From Pseudomonadota bacterium (GTDB lineage Bacteria; Pseudomonadota; Gammaproteobacteria; SZUA-229): DNA of 5,743 bases. Numbering within the stretch: the stretch's first letter is position 1; each line of letters opens with the position of its first letter. The notes beneath the pieces are model-generated. The model saw nothing but the letters and a program-made list of their open reading frames with translations. It was not told the DNA's origin and searched no databases. The translations under genes were made by a program, and so were the position numbers. Below, piece by piece: positions 5,267 through 5,743 of this stretch. The DNA is taken from assembly GCA_030673345.1 (NCBI GenBank), contig DAOVJH010000107.1, forward strand, positions 1 to 5,743, written 5' to 3'.

Positions 5267-5743
5267 AAATATTTTTTGCATTGTTTACATTGCTGGCAGT
5301 CGTACTGGCGATATACCCCTTTCTGGACCAGTCCGAAAATCCTGAAACATTAACCGGTCTGCCCTGGCAGATTGAAATCCTGCAAGATGGTTCTACTGAA
5401 GTATTTGGCTTACACATAGGCACAAGCAGTTTGTCTAATGTGATAGAAAAGCTTGGCAGTGATATGGAGCTGGCTATTGTTGCGGCGACAGATGAGGCTG
5501 GAAACCTGGAGATGTATTATGGCCATTACCGGGCAGGTCTGCTTTCAGGAAAGCTGGTACTGCAGACTGATATAAGTGAGCAAGACATAAAACGCTGGCG
5601 TGAAAATGCGCTGAGGTTCGAGTACATGGCTACCGGTAAAGCAAAGAAATATTTCCTGTCACCTGATGACCTGCCCCAGGTTCTCGAGGAAGTCATCATC
5701 GGGATAACTTTTATACCGGCAGTAAACCTTGATGAAGAGGTGA
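5263..5743 (+). CDS. Membrane-anchored or secreted protein of unknown function, 3' truncated by window
   Basis: The frame is open for 160 codons to the window end with no stop, so the gene is incomplete here by window cut-off, not by mutation. The start is firm: a TAG lies immediately upstream in frame. Residues 1-20 (MKIFFALFTLLAVVLAIYPF) form a hydrophobic N-terminal segment without a clear AXA site or lipobox, so an uncleaved anchor or signal peptide is expected. The rest is soluble-looking, with GLPWQIEILQDGSTEVFGLHI..GTSSLSNVIEKLG near 35-65 (broken here by two dots), then an acidic, mixed alpha/beta stretch including MYYGHYRAGLLSGKL (85-99). I do not recognise a family. The ribosome binding site is poor (TGAG at 5247-5250, about 12 bases upstream). 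It lies 61 bp after the OmpA-type gene with no promoter seen, so co-transcription is likely. Confidence 0.8.
   Translation, partial: MKIFFALFTLLAVVLAIYPFLDQSENPETLTGLPWQIEILQDGSTEVFGLHIGTSSLSNVIEKLGSDMELAIVAATDEAGNLEMYYGHYRAGLLSGKLVLQTDISEQDIKRWRENALRFEYMATGKAKKYFLSPDDLPQVLEEVIIGITFIPAVNLDEEV

Overview
This 5.7 kb window carries five protein-coding genes, all on the + strand, set among an unusual number of palindromic intergenic repeats. The Dcd protein is of the roughly 188-residue proteobacterial type and, from memory, very close to the Pseudomonas sequence. One intergenic palindrome looks like a gammaproteobacterial REP element. Together with moderate GC in the genes, this suggests a gammaproteobacterium. 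I cannot place the genus. No CRISPR, tRNA, rRNA or transposase gene is visible.

Layout. Positions 1-475 are non-coding and repeat-rich: a nested palindrome (22-131), two smaller hairpins (135-153, 181-212), a 47-bp direct repeat (216-262 and 354-400) that brackets a REP-like palindrome (315-343), then an AT-rich leader. Positions 476-3146 hold a lemA-family gene and a membrane-bound M48 zinc metalloprotease, which form a probable two-gene unit. An inverted-repeat element of a different family sits directly after the stop codon of each of these genes (1085-1157 and 3145-3251). dcd (dCTP deaminase) follows at 3337-3903 behind a good extended -10 promoter. After a 227-bp gap with a candidate promoter comes a secreted OmpA/MotB-type peptidoglycan-binding protein (4131-5201). 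Last is a membrane-anchored or secreted protein of unknown function (5263 onward) that runs off the window end. A 21-codon open frame bridges these last two genes with overlapping stop/start signals.

Functions. LemA and M48 proteases commonly occur side by side and probably work together at the inner membrane, but the substrate is unknown. Dcd supplies dUMP precursor by deaminating dCTP. The OmpA-type protein should sit in the periplasm or outer membrane and hold the cell wall through its C-terminal domain. Its N-terminal domain and the last gene are not recognised.

I see no convincing new multi-gene system. The points most worth following are the repeat landscape, the placement of two repeat families exactly at stop codons, the C-terminal half of the M48 protein, and the unknown N-terminal domain of the OmpA-type protein with its coupled downstream gene.
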